Shown here: piece by piece, positions 37,402 through 45,818 of the stretch
Layout: every line of letters starts with the position of its first letter
Numbering within the stretch: the first letter of the stretch is position 1
Assembly (NCBI RefSeq): GCF_039839275.1
Contig: NZ_JBDOQP010000001.1
Location: forward strand, 806,001 to 870,000
Direction of reading: 5' to 3'
Length of the DNA stretch: 64,000 nt
Source: Aerobium sp039839275
GTDB taxonomy: Bacteria; Pseudomonadota; Alphaproteobacteria; Rhizobiales; Rhizobiaceae
Notes under the pieces: generated by a model
Seen by the model: the letters and a program-made list of their open reading frames with translations, nothing else
The model's database searches: none
Told to the model about the DNA's origin: nothing
Position numbers and translations under genes: made by a program

Positions 37402-37633
37402 CATGTCCTCCAGACGCTCGCAATGTCCCCTAAGGGAAGTTGAGCAACTTAGCACGCTTCTTGTCAACAGATCTCAGGGACAGGAGTACCGCGGATACTG
37501 CATCGCCAAGATGACGGCTGCACCGGAGAATCACCTCCGGATGAAAAAAATGCGGCAACTTTGTCGCAATTACGCCATCTGCCCTTTCGTCAACGTTGCA
37601 CATTCTCGTACGATGGCTTGAACGGCCGTGACT

Positions 37634-37662
37634 TTGACATGGCCGGCCAGATGCGGAATGCT
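37634..37662 (+). promoter_or_regulatory. Possible promoter for the peptide/opine ABC operon
   Basis: A perfect TTGACA (37634-37639) is followed after 17 bp by AATGCT (37657-37662), a poor -10, 31 bp before the start codon. It lies in the 292-bp divergent region with the macroglobulin gene, which otherwise shows nothing I can assign. Confidence 0.35.
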
Positions 37663-37693
37663 AGCGTCAGTGGGTTCAAACGGGAGAACGTCG

Positions 37694-39346
37694 ATGAAGT
37701 TTTACAAAAGTAACGGCAACCGCGTTCCGGGGCACATCGAGTCGCTCGCGGAAGACGCGAAGGCCGGGAAGACGAATCGCCGCGAGTTTCTGGCCATGGC
37801 CAGCATCTTCGGCGCGTCCACGGCCATGGCGTATGGCATGTCGGGGCTCGCGCTGCCGACGATGGCGGCTGCCCAGGAGCCGAAGAAGGGCGGCGTTCTG
37901 CGCGTCTCCATGTTCGTGAAGGCCAACAAGGACCCTCGCACCGCGGACTGGTCCGAGATCGCCAACGCGATGCGCCAGTCTCTCGAGCCTCTGGTCAAGT
38001 TCACCAAGGACGGCACGTTCGAAGGCCGCCTGCTGGAGAGCTGGGAAGTCAACGAGGATGCTACGGAGTACCTGTTCAACGTGCGCCAGGGGGTGACGTG
38101 GAACAATGGCGACGCCTTCACCGCCGATGATGTCATCTACAATATCGAACGCTGGTGCGACCAGACCGTCGAAGGCAACTCGATGACGCAGCGGCTGTCG
38201 TCGCTGATCGATCCGGACACCAAGAAATTGCGTGAAGGTGCGGTGGAACGCGTCGACGACCACACGGTCAAGCTGACACTGGCGGCACCGGACGTCACCA
38301 TCATCCCCGGCGTATCCGACTATCCGGCGCTGGTCGTGCATCCGAGCTTCGACGAAACCGGAGCCGACTGGGTCGCGAACCCGATCGGAACCGGCCCGTT
38401 CGATCTCGTTTCCTACGATGTCGGCAATCGCGTCGTTTACAAGCGCCGCGAGAACGGCACGTGGTGGGGTGGCGAAGCCTATCTCGACGGGATCGAGTTC
38501 ATCGACTACGGCACGGACCCGTCCGCGGAAGTCAACGCCTTCGAGGCCGGTGAAGTTCACACAAACTACGAGACCACCGCCGACTACGTGATGATCCTCG
38601 ACGATCTGGGACTGACGAAGTCGGAAGTGCAGACCTCGACGACGCTCACCGTTCGCATGAACGTCGCCAACGAGCCTTATGGCGACCAGAAGGTGCGCAA
38701 GGCGATCCAGCTTGCCGTCGACAACAACGTCGCGCTGCAGCTCGGCATCAACGGCGCCGGCACCAAGGCCGACAACTATCACGTCGCGCCGATCCAGCCC
38801 GACTGGGCCGAGATCGGAACCCATGAGCGCGACGTGGAACAGGCCAAGGCGATGATCGCCGAAGCCGGGCTCGAGGACTACGAGCACGAGATCATCTCGG
38901 TCGACGAGAACTGGCACAAGAACACCTGCGACGCGGTTGCCGCACAGCTTCGCGAGGCCGGTTTCAAGGTCAAGCGCACCGTGCTTCCGGGTTCCACGTT
39001 CTGGAACGACTGGACGAAGTATCCGTTCTCGGCAACGAACTGGAACATGCGCCCGCTGGGCATCCAGGTCGTGGTGCTTGCGTACCGCACAGGCGGAAGC
39101 TGGAACGAGACAGCCTACTCCAATCCCGATCTCGACGTGCTGATCGACAAGGCACTGACGATCGGCAGTGATGCCGACCGCAAGCCTGTGATGCAGGAGA
39201 TCGAGCAGATCATCCAGGATTCGGGCATCATCATCCAGCCCTACTGGCGCAACCTCTACAACCACTCGGTTGCCGCGGTGAAGAACCACAGCATGCACCC
39301 GATGTTCGAACTCGACCTTCAACAGGTCTGGCTCGACGAAGCGTGA
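37694..39346 (+). CDS. ABC transporter substrate-binding protein, peptide/opine family (SBP_bac_5)
   Basis: A 550-residue periplasmic binding protein exported by Tat. The signal has 'TNRREFLAMASIFGAS' at about 31-46, with cleavage near 'TMAAAQ'. Cluster-C features are 'LEPLVKFTKDGTFEGRLLESW', 'FNVRQGVTWNNGDAFTADDV' and 'VANPIGTGPFDLVSY' (about 85-240). It binds a di-/oligopeptide, opine or similar solute; which one cannot be told. Two permease genes and a fused double ATPase follow on the same strand, with a hairpin after this gene that would favour its higher expression. Confidence 0.92.
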   Translation: MKFYKSNGNRVPGHIESLAEDAKAGKTNRREFLAMASIFGASTAMAYGMSGLALPTMAAAQEPKKGGVLRVSMFVKANKDPRTADWSEIANAMRQSLEPLVKFTKDGTFEGRLLESWEVNEDATEYLFNVRQGVTWNNGDAFTADDVIYNIERWCDQTVEGNSMTQRLSSLIDPDTKKLREGAVERVDDHTVKLTLAAPDVTIIPGVSDYPALVVHPSFDETGADWVANPIGTGPFDLVSYDVGNRVVYKRRENGTWWGGEAYLDGIEFIDYGTDPSAEVNAFEAGEVHTNYETTADYVMILDDLGLTKSEVQTSTTLTVRMNVANEPYGDQKVRKAIQLAVDNNVALQLGINGAGTKADNYHVAPIQPDWAEIGTHERDVEQAKAMIAEAGLEDYEHEIISVDENWHKNTCDAVAAQLREAGFKVKRTVLPGSTFWNDWTKYPFSATNWNMRPLGIQVVVLAYRTGGSWNETAYSNPDLDVLIDKALTIGSDADRKPVMQEIEQIIQDSGIIIQPYWRNLYNHSVAAVKNHSMHPMFELDLQQVWLDEA

Positions 39347-39354
39347 GACTAAGG

Positions 39355-39379
39355 GCGAGGGCGGAATTTCCGCCCTCGC
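39355..39379 (+). terminator. Intra-operon hairpin after the binding-protein gene
   Basis: GCGAGGGCGGA and TCCGCCCTCGC form a perfect 11-bp stem with a 3-nt loop, 9 bp after the stop codon. There is no T-run. It resembles the mRNA-stabilising or attenuating hairpins between binding-protein and permease genes. The permease starts about 185 bp later; the rest of that gap holds nothing I recognise. Confidence 0.65.
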
Positions 39380-39564
39380 TTCAACTCCGGGGTCAACCGG
39401 AGAGAAAATTGGACCAAGGGGAACACGACAAGCCGGCATAACCGGCTTCGTCAAGGCGAAGGCCGGGTCGTATCCACTGTGAGACGGCCTGCTCATGTGG
39501 CTTTCGAATGGCGGGGACCAAGCGGCGCGCCTGTTCTCTCCCAACCTGATCGGCAGGGGGTGAC

Positions 39565-40602
39565 ATGCTGAATTTCATAACGCGGCGTCTGGGCACGATG
39601 TTGCTTACCATGCTGTGCCTGACGCTCGTCGTCTTCTTCATGATCAATCTCGAGCCGAACCTGCGCAAGCTGTCGATAAGCCAGCTCGACATGCGCTCGT
39701 CCGACGCCGACATCGAGCAATGGCTGGTGCGAAACGGCTATCGGGACAATTTCTTCGTCCGCTATGGACGCTGGCTCGGCGTCGTCGAAAAGCAGCCCAA
39801 CATCAGCCCCACCACCGGCGAGCCGGTGCCGCGGTTCTCGTTCTGCAACGAACCGGCGGAGCCCTATTATGGCGGCATCATCCAGGGCGATTTCGGCTGT
39901 TCCACCAAGTTCCGCGTTCCGGTCGCCGAAAAGCTCTTCCCCGCGCTCGGCGCAACTGGCCTGCTGATGTTCTGGGTGATGGTGGTGATGGTCCCGGTGT
40001 CGCTGCTGATCGGCGTGCTTGCCGGCATGCGCGAAGGGTCGCGAACCGACCGAAGTCTGTCCATCGCCTCGATCACCACGACGGCCACGCCCGAATACGT
40101 ATCGGGCGTCATCTTCACGGTGATCTTTGCATCCTGGCTGGGCATCCTCAACGGTTCGGCGGCGAGCGCGACGTCGCAAGGCATCACCTTCTCGAACTTC
40201 ACGCTTCCCGTGATGACGATGGCAATCTACGGCATCGGCTACATCGCCCGCATGACCCGCGCGTCGATGGTCGAGGTGATGACGCAGCAATACATCCGCA
40301 CGGCCAGACTCAAGGGCCTCGCCTTCAATGCCGTGGTGATCAAGCATGCGCTGCGCAACGCGCTGATCGCGCCGTTCACCGTCATCATGCTGCAGTTTCC
40401 GTGGCTGCTGACCGGCGTGGTCATCGTCGAGGTCATGTTCCGCTACCAGGGCTTCGGCTACACGCTGGTGGAAGCAGCCGGCAACAACGACATCGACCTG
40501 CTGCTCGGCTGCTCGCTCGTGTCGGTGTTCGTGGTTCTGTCGACCCAGCTCATTTCAGACGTGGGCTACGCCTACCTCAATCCGCGTATCCGCGTCAGCT
40601 AG
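39565..40602 (+). CDS. ABC transporter permease, DppB-like
   Basis: A 345-residue inner-membrane permease. The first helix (about 7-30) is followed by a larger-than-usual periplasmic loop to about residue 130. The BPD_transp_1 domain with five helices follows, including the EAA loop 'YIRTARLKGLAFNAVVIKHALRNAL'-type motif near 245-270. It forms the channel with the next gene. The ATG follows GCAGGGGGTGAC. It belongs to the peptide/opine operon. Confidence 0.92.
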   Translation: MLNFITRRLGTMLLTMLCLTLVVFFMINLEPNLRKLSISQLDMRSSDADIEQWLVRNGYRDNFFVRYGRWLGVVEKQPNISPTTGEPVPRFSFCNEPAEPYYGGIIQGDFGCSTKFRVPVAEKLFPALGATGLLMFWVMVVMVPVSLLIGVLAGMREGSRTDRSLSIASITTTATPEYVSGVIFTVIFASWLGILNGSAASATSQGITFSNFTLPVMTMAIYGIGYIARMTRASMVEVMTQQYIRTARLKGLAFNAVVIKHALRNALIAPFTVIMLQFPWLLTGVVIVEVMFRYQGFGYTLVEAAGNNDIDLLLGCSLVSVFVVLSTQLISDVGYAYLNPRIRVS

Positions 40603-40614
40603 GGGCAAAGACCG

Positions 40615-41772
40615 ATGCAACATGAATATGTCGGCGCATTCCAGATTGTCCTCGGCGTTCTGTGGCAGTTCTGGCCTGTCTGGATAGCGCTCGCAATCGT
40701 GCTCGCCCTGTCGCTTGCCTTCAAGGCGAGGCTTGGCCTGTACGGTCAGCTCTTCGACACCAGCGTCGGCATTGCCGGCGTCATGATCTGCCTGTTCTGG
40801 ACTTTCACCGCGATCTTCGCGGACATCGTCTCGCCGTTCGATCCGCTGGCGCAACTCTTCGTCATGAAGGATGCTTTGCCAGGGGCGATCGAACCGGAAA
40901 GCGGGAACGTGTTCCTGTTCGGCGGCGATCGGCTGGCGCGTGACATCTTCTCGCGGATGGTGTTCGGCAGCCAGATCGTGCTCGTCATCGCACCGGCTGC
41001 TACGATGTTCGCGCTGATGGTGGGCACGACGCTGGGCCTTCCGGCAGGCTATTACGGCGGGCGCATCGACTCGTTCCTGTCGTTCCTGGCAAACCTGGTG
41101 CTGGCGTTTCCGGTGATCCTGCTGTTCTACCTGCTGGTCACGCCGGGGATCATGGACACCCCCATTCCCTACGCCATGGCGGGCGTCTTCTTCCTTTTTC
41201 CGATCATTTTCTTCTGCGCACTTTTCTACACGCGCTACAGGCACCGCACCGGACTGCTGGCGATCCAGATCGGCCTGACCCTGCTGATCGGCGGGTGGAT
41301 CTATGCCGGTCTGGTCTTCAACGCCGATCCTCTGGGCATCATTTCGATCCGCTCCAACGAGCTCAACATCTTCGTGGCGGTCGTGTTCGCGTCGTCGCCA
41401 GGCGTGTTCCGCATCGTTCGCGGGCTCGTGATGGACATCAAAACCCGCGACTACGTCGCCGCAGCCCAGACCCGCGGCGAGAACCCATGGTACATCATGC
41501 TGTGGGAAGTCCTGCCCAATGCGCGTGGGCCGCTGATCGTCGATGCATGCCTGCGCATCGGCTACACAACCATCCTGCTCGGCACGCTGGGGTATTTCGG
41601 CCTTGGCCTGGCGCCCGAAAGCCCCGACTGGGGCACGGCGATCAAGGAATCGAGCCGCCTGTTGCGTGCTTTCATCCATCCCGCGCTGCCGCCTGTCATC
41701 GCGCTGATGTCCTTCGTGCTCGGCCTCAATCTCCTGGCCGACGCCCTTCGCGAACAATCCCTCAAAGACTGA
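40615..41772 (+). CDS. ABC transporter permease, DppC-like
   Basis: A 385-residue permease with an unusually long N-terminal part (two membrane segments before residue 75). The BPD_transp_1 domain has the EAA motif 'YVAAAQTRGENPWYIMLWEV' near 280-300. About 60 residues inserted around 195-245 contain extra hydrophobic segments, so it is longer than standard DppC (about 300). It partners the preceding permease, 12 bp away. The next gene is 6 bp downstream. Confidence 0.9.
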   Translation: MQHEYVGAFQIVLGVLWQFWPVWIALAIVLALSLAFKARLGLYGQLFDTSVGIAGVMICLFWTFTAIFADIVSPFDPLAQLFVMKDALPGAIEPESGNVFLFGGDRLARDIFSRMVFGSQIVLVIAPAATMFALMVGTTLGLPAGYYGGRIDSFLSFLANLVLAFPVILLFYLLVTPGIMDTPIPYAMAGVFFLFPIIFFCALFYTRYRHRTGLLAIQIGLTLLIGGWIYAGLVFNADPLGIISIRSNELNIFVAVVFASSPGVFRIVRGLVMDIKTRDYVAAAQTRGENPWYIMLWEVLPNARGPLIVDACLRIGYTTILLGTLGYFGLGLAPESPDWGTAIKESSRLLRAFIHPALPPVIALMSFVLGLNLLADALREQSLKD

Positions 41773-41778
41773 GTCACG

Positions 41779-43920
41779 ATGATGAACGAAGCCGTCAAAG
41801 CCACGCACATCGACAAGGACGCCGAGCCGATCATCGAGATCGAGAACCTGTCGATCTCGTTCTTTACCCGCAAGGGTGAAATACCGGCCGTCATGGACTT
41901 TTCCTGCGAGGTCAAGCCAGGCGAGGCGATGGGCATCGTCGGCGAGTCCGGTTGCGGGAAATCGACGGTGTCGCTGGGCATCATGCGAGACCTGTCGAAT
42001 GTCGGGAAGATCGTCGGGGGCCGGATAAAGTTCAAAGGCCGCGACATGGGAGACCTGAGCGAAGAGGAGCTTCGTTCGATCCGCGGCAACGAGATCGCCA
42101 TGATCTACCAGGAGCCGATGGCGAGCCTCAATCCGGCGATGAAGGTCGGGCGGCAATTGATGGAGGTCCCGCTCCTGCACGACAAGGTTTCGGAGAAGGA
42201 AGCTTATAGCCGCGCCTTGGAAATGGTGCGCGCCGTGCGCCTGCCGGACCCCGAGCGCATGATGCGTTCCTACCCGCACCAGCTTTCTGGTGGCCAGCAG
42301 CAGCGCATCGTCATTGCCATGGCCCTGCTTTCCAACCCGGCATTGCTGCTCCTCGACGAGCCGACCACCGCGCTGGACGTGACCGTCGAGGCGGGCATCG
42401 TCGAGCTGGTGAAGGGGCTTGGCGAGCAGTTCGGCACATCGATGATCTTCGTGTCACACAATCTCGGCCTGATCCTGGAGACCTGCGACCGGATCACGGT
42501 GATGTATTCCGGTGAGGCGGTGGAGACGGGGTCGATCAAGGACGTCTTCGATCATATGCGGCATCCCTACACGCAGGGCCTGTTCCGCTCCATCCCGCTG
42601 CCGGGCGCGGACAAGAATTCACGTCCGCTCGTGGCGATACCCGGCCAGTTGCCGCTGCCGCATGAGCGACCGAAGGGCTGCAATTTCGGACCCCGCTGCC
42701 ATCATTTCAAGGCCGGCCTGTGCGACGCCGGTGAAATCCCGATGATCGCGGTGGACGGACATGAGGGTCATTTCAGCCGCTGCGTCCGCTTCAACGAGAT
42801 CGACTGGTCCGCACTTCCCGAAGGCGCAAACACGAACAAGGAGCCGGTGACGCCCGGCAAGCCGGTGCTGAAGATCCAGGACCTGAAGAAATACTACCAC
42901 GTGGCGGCGAACGCGGTGTTCGGCGGCGGCGAGACCCGCACCGTCAAGGCCAACGAGCAGATCAGTTTCGAGGCGCGCGAGAGCGAGACGGTCGCGATCG
43001 TCGGCGAATCGGGCTGCGGAAAGTCGACGCTTGCCAAGGTCCTGCTCGGTCTCGAAACCGCGACGTCGGGCACCGTCACCCTGGACAACGCCAATATCGA
43101 GAGCACCCCTGTGGAAGACCGCGACACCGACACGGTCGCCGGTATCCAGATGGTGTTCCAGAACCCGTTCGATACTTTGAACCCCAGTCATTCGGTCGGG
43201 TCGCAGATCATCCGCAGCCTCGAGAAATTCAAGGTTGGCAACACGGTGGAGGAACGCCGCCAGCGCATGTTCGAGCTGCTGGACCTGGTGAAACTTCCGC
43301 GCGCTTTTGCCGAACGCATGCCGCGCCAGCTTTCCGGCGGCCAGAAGCAGCGCATCGGCGTCGCGCGCGCCTTTGCCGGCAATGCGAAGGTGGTGGTTGC
43401 CGACGAGCCGGTTTCGGCGCTGGACGTCTCCGTGCAGGCGGCGGTGACCGAATTGCTGATGGATATCCAGCGCAAGAACAAGACGACGATGCTGTTCATC
43501 AGCCACGACCTGTCGGTCGTTCGCTATATCGCCGACCGAGTCGTCGTCATGTATCTCGGCTACATCGTGGAGCAGGGGACGACGGATCAGATTTTCTCGC
43601 CGCCCTACCATCCCTATACCGAGGCGCTTCTATCGGCGATCCCGATCGCGGATACCAGCGTCGTCAAGAAGCACATCGTGCTCGAGGGGGACATTCCCTC
43701 CGCGATGAATCCGCCATCCGGGTGCCCGTTCCAGACCCGGTGCCGCTGGAAACAGTTCGTGCCGGGAAACAAGTGCGAGACCGAAGTGCCGCCGCAGCGC
43801 GAGCTTGGCGGCGGGCATAAGAGCCTGTGCTGGCTCGACGACGAACAACTGGCATCGATGGAGCCGGTGATCAGCTTCGCTGCGGCGGATGAGGTCACTG
43901 CCGATCCGGCAAAGAGCTAG
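41779..43920 (+). CDS. Fused double ATP-binding protein of the peptide/opine ABC transporter
   Basis: A 713-residue protein with two full ABC modules (DppD- plus DppF-like, as in GsiA). Module 1 has Walker A 'GESGCGKSTVSLG' near 55-67, signature 'LSGGQQQR' and Walker B 'LLLLDEPTTALD'. Module 2 has 'GESGCGKSTLAKV' near 412-424, 'LSGGQKQRIGVARAF' and 'VVVADEPVSALD'. Each module ends with the oligopeptide-transporter C-terminal region with Cys residues ('GCNFGPRCHHF', 'GCPFQTRCRW'). It powers uptake through the two preceding permeases. Confidence 0.94.
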   Translation: MMNEAVKATHIDKDAEPIIEIENLSISFFTRKGEIPAVMDFSCEVKPGEAMGIVGESGCGKSTVSLGIMRDLSNVGKIVGGRIKFKGRDMGDLSEEELRSIRGNEIAMIYQEPMASLNPAMKVGRQLMEVPLLHDKVSEKEAYSRALEMVRAVRLPDPERMMRSYPHQLSGGQQQRIVIAMALLSNPALLLLDEPTTALDVTVEAGIVELVKGLGEQFGTSMIFVSHNLGLILETCDRITVMYSGEAVETGSIKDVFDHMRHPYTQGLFRSIPLPGADKNSRPLVAIPGQLPLPHERPKGCNFGPRCHHFKAGLCDAGEIPMIAVDGHEGHFSRCVRFNEIDWSALPEGANTNKEPVTPGKPVLKIQDLKKYYHVAANAVFGGGETRTVKANEQISFEARESETVAIVGESGCGKSTLAKVLLGLETATSGTVTLDNANIESTPVEDRDTDTVAGIQMVFQNPFDTLNPSHSVGSQIIRSLEKFKVGNTVEERRQRMFELLDLVKLPRAFAERMPRQLSGGQKQRIGVARAFAGNAKVVVADEPVSALDVSVQAAVTELLMDIQRKNKTTMLFISHDLSVVRYIADRVVVMYLGYIVEQGTTDQIFSPPYHPYTEALLSAIPIADTSVVKKHIVLEGDIPSAMNPPSGCPFQTRCRWKQFVPGNKCETEVPPQRELGGGHKSLCWLDDEQLASMEPVISFAAADEVTADPAKS

Positions 43921-43936
43921 GAATGACCGAACCGAC

Positions 43937-44527
43937 CTAGCCGCAGGATCTCATCTGGGCTGCGTAGCGCTCGGACATGCCGGCGGTCTTCCTGGCGTAG
44001 TTCTGGATCGCGGTGTTGTTGCGCCAGCTACCGCGTGCATAGCCGCCGTGCCCCGAATAGTAGGCCAGATAGAGATTGTAGGCGTCGTGCCGTGCAATGC
44101 CGAGCGTTTTGGCGGACTTGGCATGGTACCAGCCGACGAAGTCCGCTGCGTCCGAGAAGCTCGTGCGGCGCGCCATGTGGCTGCCGGTCTCGCGCTGGTA
44201 CTGGAGCCATGTGCCATCCAGGGCCTGTGAGTATCCGTACGCCGTCGAAATCCGCTTGCCGGGAATGAAGCCGAGGATTTTCCTGCGGGGCGGGCGGGCG
44301 CGGCTGTCGAAACCGGACTCCATGCGGATCGTCGCCATGATGACATGGGCGGGAATCCCGTAGCGTTGCGAGGCGTGGCCGACGTCGCGGCGCCAGCCTC
44401 CGGTCCAGCCGGACTTCTGGCTGAAGACGGCGCAGACATCATTGATGCGGTCTGGCTTGCTCGCGCAGGCCGAGACGGCGAGGAGCAGCAGGATACACGA
44501 CGAACGCAGGATACTCGAAATACGCAT
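43937..44527 (-). CDS. Lytic transglycosylase-like lipoprotein (SLT domain)
   Basis: A 196-residue lipoprotein: the lipobox 'LAVSAC' puts the modified Cys at 21. The SLT-fold domain covers about 45-190, with the probable catalytic Glu70 in 'ATIRMESGFDS', then 'STAYGYSQALDGTW' and 'LAYYSGHGGYARG'. It should cleave peptidoglycan glycan strands from a membrane-anchored position. It is a single-gene unit converging on the ABC operon with a 16-bp gap. Confidence 0.88.
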   Translation of the reverse strand: MRISSILRSSCILLLLAVSACASKPDRINDVCAVFSQKSGWTGGWRRDVGHASQRYGIPAHVIMATIRMESGFDSRARPPRRKILGFIPGKRISTAYGYSQALDGTWLQYQRETGSHMARRTSFSDAADFVGWYHAKSAKTLGIARHDAYNLYLAYYSGHGGYARGSWRNNTAIQNYARKTAGMSERYAAQMRSCG

Positions 44528-44642
44528 GCTGCAACCGTAGCGCGTTCCGGTAAACTAAAGCTTTCGGCGAATTTTAACGAATTCAGTCGGTGAAGGCCTG
44601 ATCGTGCATTTGTGCTCACGCACCGGAAAAGGAATTATTTCC

Positions 44643-44720
44643 TTGCGGAGACTCTTTGTACAAAGTATAATTTTGCCATGTACAAAGCGTCATGTGGTCT
44701 ACAATCATAAGGTGTGTACA
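44643..44720 (+). promoter_or_regulatory. vapBC promoter with three TGTACA operator sites
   Basis: A perfect -10 TATAAT (44666-44671) lies 17 bp after TTGCGG (44643). The spacer holds the perfect 12-bp palindrome CTTTGTACAAAG (44654-44665). Two more TGTACA sites lie at 44679-44684 and 44715-44720, the last two bases before the vapB ATG. This layout is typical of an autoregulated toxin-antitoxin promoter. Confidence 0.7.
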
Positions 44721-44721
44721 T

Positions 44722-44985
44722 ATGGCAATACATGTTCAGGATGAGGAAGCCGATTGGCTCTTGCGCGAGTTCGCTCGCAGGCGAGGCCTCGGCCTTACCG
44801 CCGCGCTGAAGATCGCGGTACGTGAGGCCAGCAGGCAGGAAGACGATCGCGTCGCAACGTTCATGGCCCGTATCCAACCGGTAATAGACCGCTCTCGTGC
44901 CAGGCAGGTCGCGAAGGGAGCGACAACTGTGTCGCAGCGAGACGACAAGGCGTTCATGGACGAGATGTGGGGGGAGGAAAAATAA
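44722..44985 (+). CDS. vapB: VapB-family antitoxin
   Basis: An 87-residue protein of the PSK/Rv0623-type VapB family. It has an N-terminal DNA-binding strand-helix region ('AIHVQDEEADWLLREFARRR', 'GLTAALKIAVREA') and a C-terminal toxin-binding tail rich in charged residues. It should neutralise VapC and repress the operon. The frame also has a start at 44692, but the ATG at 44722 matches the family N-terminus. Its stop overlaps the vapC ATG by one base (TAATG). Confidence 0.88.
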   Translation: MAIHVQDEEADWLLREFARRRGLGLTAALKIAVREASRQEDDRVATFMARIQPVIDRSRARQVAKGATTVSQRDDKAFMDEMWGEEK

Positions 44986-45380
44986 TGTACGTTGATTCCT
45001 CCGCTATCGTTGCGATAGTCGCAGCCGAGGACGACGGCGCGGAACTCGCAGCGTCCCTGGGCAGGAGTGGCGATCGTGTCACTTCCGTCGTGACGCAGTT
45101 CGAGGCGGCAATTTCGCTCGGCCGACTTCATGACGACTATGAATTCGGCGTTTCACAAGTCGCCGAATTCGTCGACAAGGCCGAGATAAAGGTGCTCGAC
45201 ATTCCTGCCGACATCTTCGGCGATGTCGCTCAGGCATATCGCCGTTATGGGCGTGGGACAGGGCATCGGGCAAAGCTGAATTTTGGCGACTGCTTCTCCT
45301 ATGCGTTCGCTAAGCGTCTGAACATGCCGCTCTTATTCAAGGGCGATGATTTCTCGCGCACGGATATCGAGTTGGGTTAG
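44985..45380 (+). CDS. vapC: VapC-family PIN-domain ribonuclease toxin
   Basis: A 131-residue PIN-domain protein with the expected acidic residues: Asp4 ('MYVDSSAIVAI'), Glu40 ('VVTQFEAAISL'), Asp102 ('NFGDCFSYAFAK') and Asp121/122 ('LLFKGDDFSRTD'). VapC toxins cleave tRNA or rRNA with Mg2+. All catalytic positions are intact, so it should be active and held by VapB. Confidence 0.92.
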   Translation: MYVDSSAIVAIVAAEDDGAELAASLGRSGDRVTSVVTQFEAAISLGRLHDDYEFGVSQVAEFVDKAEIKVLDIPADIFGDVAQAYRRYGRGTGHRAKLNFGDCFSYAFAKRLNMPLLFKGDDFSRTDIELG

Positions 45381-45444
45381 AGTCCAATGCAACTTGGATC
45401 AATCACGCGTTGACGTGGGAATTATCTCTCGAGAAGTGAAGATC

Positions 45445-45475
45445 TGTACATAGTATTATTGCCAATGTTACATGA
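45445..45475 (+). repeat. Degenerate copy of the vapBC operator region downstream of vapC
   Basis: TGTACATAGTATTATTGCC followed by AATGTTACATG matches the upstream TGTACAAAGTATAATTTTGCC and ATGTACAAAG with a few substitutions and single-base indels. The two copies are about 790 bp apart and bracket vapBC in the same orientation. Confidence 0.6.
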
Positions 45476-45708
45476 TTTTCTGTTCGAAGAGGCAAGATAT
45501 GTTGCTTTCATATGTGCTGTTCATCCGACTCCATCTAAGAAGATCGCCGGCTCCCCGCCGGCGTGGTGTTCCAATCTCTGCTCGCGGGAATTCCGGCGGT
45601 GGACCACGCAGTCGTCGCCGTGATTCCTCCCGTCGACGAGCTAAGGGGACGTGGAAGTGGCCAATTGCGCGGATGGCTCGCTACCTGTGTTGCCTGACAG
45701 GTCGCAAA

Positions 45709-45729
45709 ACATGAGTACTATTCTCATGT
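45709..45729. promoter_or_regulatory. Dyad ACATGAG-N7-CTCATGT upstream of preT
   Basis: Perfect 7-bp arms flank a 7-nt A/T-rich centre. It lies 90-110 bp before the preT start and could be an operator for a second regulator or a small hairpin. Confidence 0.4.
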
Positions 45730-45752
45730 AAAACAACAACTTCAGCTCAAAT

Positions 45753-45768
45753 TTGACCGATTGATAAA
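45753..45768. promoter_or_regulatory. RutR-like box upstream of preTA
   Basis: TTGACCGATTGATAAA matches the known E. coli RutR consensus TTGACCANNTGGTCAA at 11 of 14 fixed positions. It shares the 11-mer TTGACCGATTG with the reverse strand of the box at 50741-50756. It lies 51 bp upstream of preT. Confidence 0.6.
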
Positions 45769-45818
45769 AATTCTCTTCGTGGTAGCATTTCCCGAAAAGG
45801 CGATTATGGGGACCCACG

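Larger units (their letters stand above)
45381..45818. other. 438-bp gap between vapC and preT
   Basis: I see no convincing gene. It holds a degenerate copy of the vapBC operator region (45445-45475), a hairpin-like dyad (45709-45729) and a RutR-like box (45753-45768). Short open frames here (for example 45472-45714) are Arg-rich and look non-coding. Confidence 0.6.

Noticed and set aside
40555..42279. 574-codon open frame on the minus strand
   Set aside because: It lies fully antisense to the ABC permease and ATPase genes, is rich in Arg/His/Asp/Gln, and has no domain.
45472..45714. 80-codon frame starting after the degenerate vapBC operator copy
   Set aside because: It is Arg/Ser/Pro-rich, lacks a good ribosome site and shows no family; treated as non-coding.
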